From Mesorhizobium plurifarium (GTDB lineage: Bacteria > Pseudomonadota > Alphaproteobacteria > Rhizobiales > Rhizobiaceae): 64,000 nucleotides of DNA. Numbering within the stretch: position 1 is the stretch's first letter; each line of letters opens with the position of its first letter. Location: assembly GCA_000824785.1 (NCBI GenBank), contig CCNB01000012.1, forward strand, positions 612,206 through 676,205, given 5' to 3'. A program made the translations under genes and the position numbers. Of this stretch, positions 62,367 to 64,000 are shown piece by piece. The notes beneath the pieces were generated by a model. It was not told the DNA's origin. It saw only the letters and a list, made by a program, of their open reading frames with translations, and did no database searches.

Positions 62367-63914
62367 ATGCAAAGCGGCATCGAGAGGGAGATAGCGGGCG
62401 AGCTCCCATTTCCGGCAACTTTTGTCAAAGGGGGCGACGTGGCGGTGTCCAACGACGCGGAACAGAAGTTCGAACGCGTTAAGGCTCAGCTGAAGGCGCG
62501 TCTTGGAGCCGAGGTCTATTCGAGCTGGTTCGGTCGCATGAAGGTCGCCGAGGCCTCCCGCGGCATTGTGCGCATCTCCGTGCCTACGGCCTTCCTGCGG
62601 TCCTGGATCAACGGCCATTACCTCGAGCTCATCGCGGAGCTGTGGCGGCATGAGGATCCGGACGTCCTCAAGATCGAGATCGTCGTGCGCACCGCCACGC
62701 GCCAGGGGCGCAACCCTGTCGAGCCGGAGGTGGCGCCAGCGCGCAAGATGACCAAGCAGACGCATACCGCGCTCGCCAACGGCACCGCGAGCGCCGGGCG
62801 CGCGGAACAACGGGCGCCGGCGCCGCGCCCGGGCGCGTCCGCGGAACCGGAGTTTCGCCACAATGTGCTGGGGTCGCCTCTCGACCCGCGCTACACTTTC
62901 GCCTCCTTCATCGAAGGACCGTCGAACAGGGTTGCCTTCGCCGCGGCCAGGGCGGTGGCGGAATCTCAGTCGAGCGCGGTGCGTTTCAACCCGCTTTTCC
63001 TGCATGCGACCGTCGGGCTCGGCAAGACGCACCTGCTGCAGGCGATCGCGGCGGAATCGCTACGGCACAACCCGAAGTCGCGCGTCGTCTACCTGACCGC
63101 GGAATATTTCATGTGGCGCTTCGCCACCGCGATCCGCGACAACAATGCGCTGACGCTGAAAGAGCAGCTGCGCGACATCGATCTCCTGATCATCGACGAC
63201 ATGCAGTTCCTGCAGGGCAAGTCGATCCAGCACGAATTCTGCCACCTCATCAACATGCTGCTCGACAGCGCCAAACAGGTCGTGGTCGCGGCCGACCGGC
63301 CGCCGTCGGAACTGGAATCGCTGGAGCCGCGCGTGCGTTCGCGACTGAATGGAGGCGTGGCGCTGGAAATGTCGGCGCCTGATTTCGCCATGCGGCTCGG
63401 CATGCTGAAGCTGCGCCGCGCCACCGCCAAGACCGATGACACCTCGCTCGACATCTCCGACGAAATCCTGGAGCACGTCGCGCGCACGGTGACCGGCAGC
63501 GGGCGTGAGCTCGAAGGCGCCTTCAACCAGCTTCTGTTCCGCCAGTCGTTCGAGCCGCAGATCTCCATCGACCGTATCGACGAGATCCTCGGTCACATCT
63601 ACCGCTCCGGCGAGCCGAAGCGGGTGCGCATCGAGGACATCCAGCGCATCGTGGCGCGTCACTACAACGTGTCGAAGACGGAGCTTCTGTCCAACCGGCG
63701 CACGCGCACGATCGTCAAGCCGCGGCAGGTGGCGATGTATCTGTCGAAGGTGATGACGCCGCGCTCATTGCCGGAGATCGGACGGCGCTTCGGCGGCCGC
63801 GATCACACGACGGTGCTCCATGCCGTGCGTAAGATCGAGGACCTTTCGGGCGCGGACAACACGCTGGCGCAGGAACTCGAACTGCTCAGAAGGCTGATCA
63901 ACGACCAGGCCTGA
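62367..63914 (+). CDS. dnaA: Chromosomal replication initiator protein DnaA
   Basis: The 515-residue initiator has the N-terminal DnaB/DiaA-binding domain ([26 protein letters not shown]), a variable linker, the AAA+ core with Walker [17 protein letters not shown] and Walker [14 protein letters not shown], the arginine-finger region, and the C-terminal DNA-binding domain with the signature [19 protein letters not shown]. Walker A has VGLGKTH, the variant common in this group. I chose the ATG at 62367, with AAGGGA upstream, although the frame is open from 62196. Confidence 0.97.
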   Translation: MQSGIEREIAGELPFPATFVKGGDVAVSNDAEQKFERVKAQLKARLGAEVYSSWFGRMKVAEASRGIVRISVPTAFLRSWINGHYLELIAELWRHEDPDVLKIEIVVRTATRQGRNPVEPEVAPARKMTKQTHTALANGTASAGRAEQRAPAPRPGASAEPEFRHNVLGSPLDPRYTFASFIEGPSNRVAFAAARAVAESQSSAVRFNPLFLHATVGLGKTHLLQAIAAESLRHNPKSRVVYLTAEYFMWRFATAIRDNNALTLKEQLRDIDLLIIDDMQFLQGKSIQHEFCHLINMLLDSAKQVVVAADRPPSELESLEPRVRSRLNGGVALEMSAPDFAMRLGMLKLRRATAKTDDTSLDISDEILEHVARTVTGSGRELEGAFNQLLFRQSFEPQISIDRIDEILGHIYRSGEPKRVRIEDIQRIVARHYNVSKTELLSNRRTRTIVKPRQVAMYLSKVMTPRSLPEIGRRFGGRDHTTVLHAVRKIEDLSGADNTLAQELELLRRLINDQA

Positions 63915-63928
63915 GGGGGCGCAGAAAT

Positions 63929-63956
63929 AGCCGGCGGCGCGCTTCGCCGGCTTTAT
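63929..63956 (+). terminator. Probable terminator of dnaA
   Basis: AGCCGGCG (63929-63936) pairs with CGCCGGCT (63945-63952) across eight bases, followed by TTAT. A second stem, AGCCCGCG with CGCGGGCT (63965-63972 and 63993-64000), reaches the window end and may serve a gene beyond it. Confidence 0.65.
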
Positions 63957-64000
63957 CCCCAGAAAGCCCGCGCTGCCGGCCGTAACCGGTGCCGCGGGCT

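Overview
The window looks like a high-GC chromosomal segment from an alphaproteobacterium of the order Hyphomicrobiales, most likely Mesorhizobium or a close relative. The reasons are a GcrA cell-cycle regulator, a PodJ-type polarity protein, a class I lysyl-tRNA synthetase, a complete Tad/Cpa pilus locus, the gene order mutM - enoyl-CoA hydratase - rpsT - dnaA, and a LuxR-LuxI-crotonase quorum-sensing trio of the type described in Mesorhizobium. I saw no tRNA, rRNA, CRISPR array, prophage or intact insertion sequence.

Layout. 1-6.4 kb: argD (cut by the window edge, with an unusual leader), gcrA, corA, phoU, phoR and a PPK2 polyphosphate kinase. 6.4-10.4 kb: the quorum-sensing genes luxR, luxI and a crotonase on the minus strand, an amino-acid-type binding protein, a large palindromic element and a TerB-like protein. 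10.5-13.7 kb: lysS, a secreted nuclease-like protein and an S24 repressor. 13.9-22.2 kb: a fatty-acid beta-oxidation operon (fadE, acyl-CoA dehydrogenase, thiolase, FadB-type enzyme, thioesterase) with a MerR regulator upstream and a DUF559 nuclease-like gene inserted between inverted repeats. 22.4-24.6 kb: an acyltransferase-3 gene and a histidine-rich membrane protein. 25-29 kb: podJ. 29.3-38.4 kb: sulfur handling, with a TauE-type exporter, a TIGR02186 protein, an Hsp70-like protein, a LysR regulator and a SoeABC-type molybdenum enzyme. 38.4-44.6 kb: PdeM phosphoesterase, DEXH helicase, NlpC/P60 hydrolase, MarR regulator and leucyl aminopeptidase. 44.7-57 kb: the Tad pilus locus. 57-64 kb: a PhnD-like binding protein, deoB, mutM, enoyl-CoA hydratase, rpsT and dnaA.

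How the parts work together. The fad genes form one co-directional unit with operator-like palindromes in front of both fadE and the merR gene. The luxR-luxI-crotonase genes form a three-component signalling unit whose crotonase lacks hydratase glutamates but keeps an isomerase-type aspartate. SoeABC would oxidise sulfite to sulfate in the cytoplasm while the TauE/TIGR02186 pair may export sulfur oxyanions. gcrA, podJ, the pilus genes and dnaA are all cell-cycle connected, and GANTC or CtrA-like motifs occur in several of their upstream regions.

The strongest candidates for something under-described are the LuxI-linked crotonase, the DUF559 gene flanked by structured inverted repeats inside the fad operon, the argD leader, and the family of dispersed palindromic elements.
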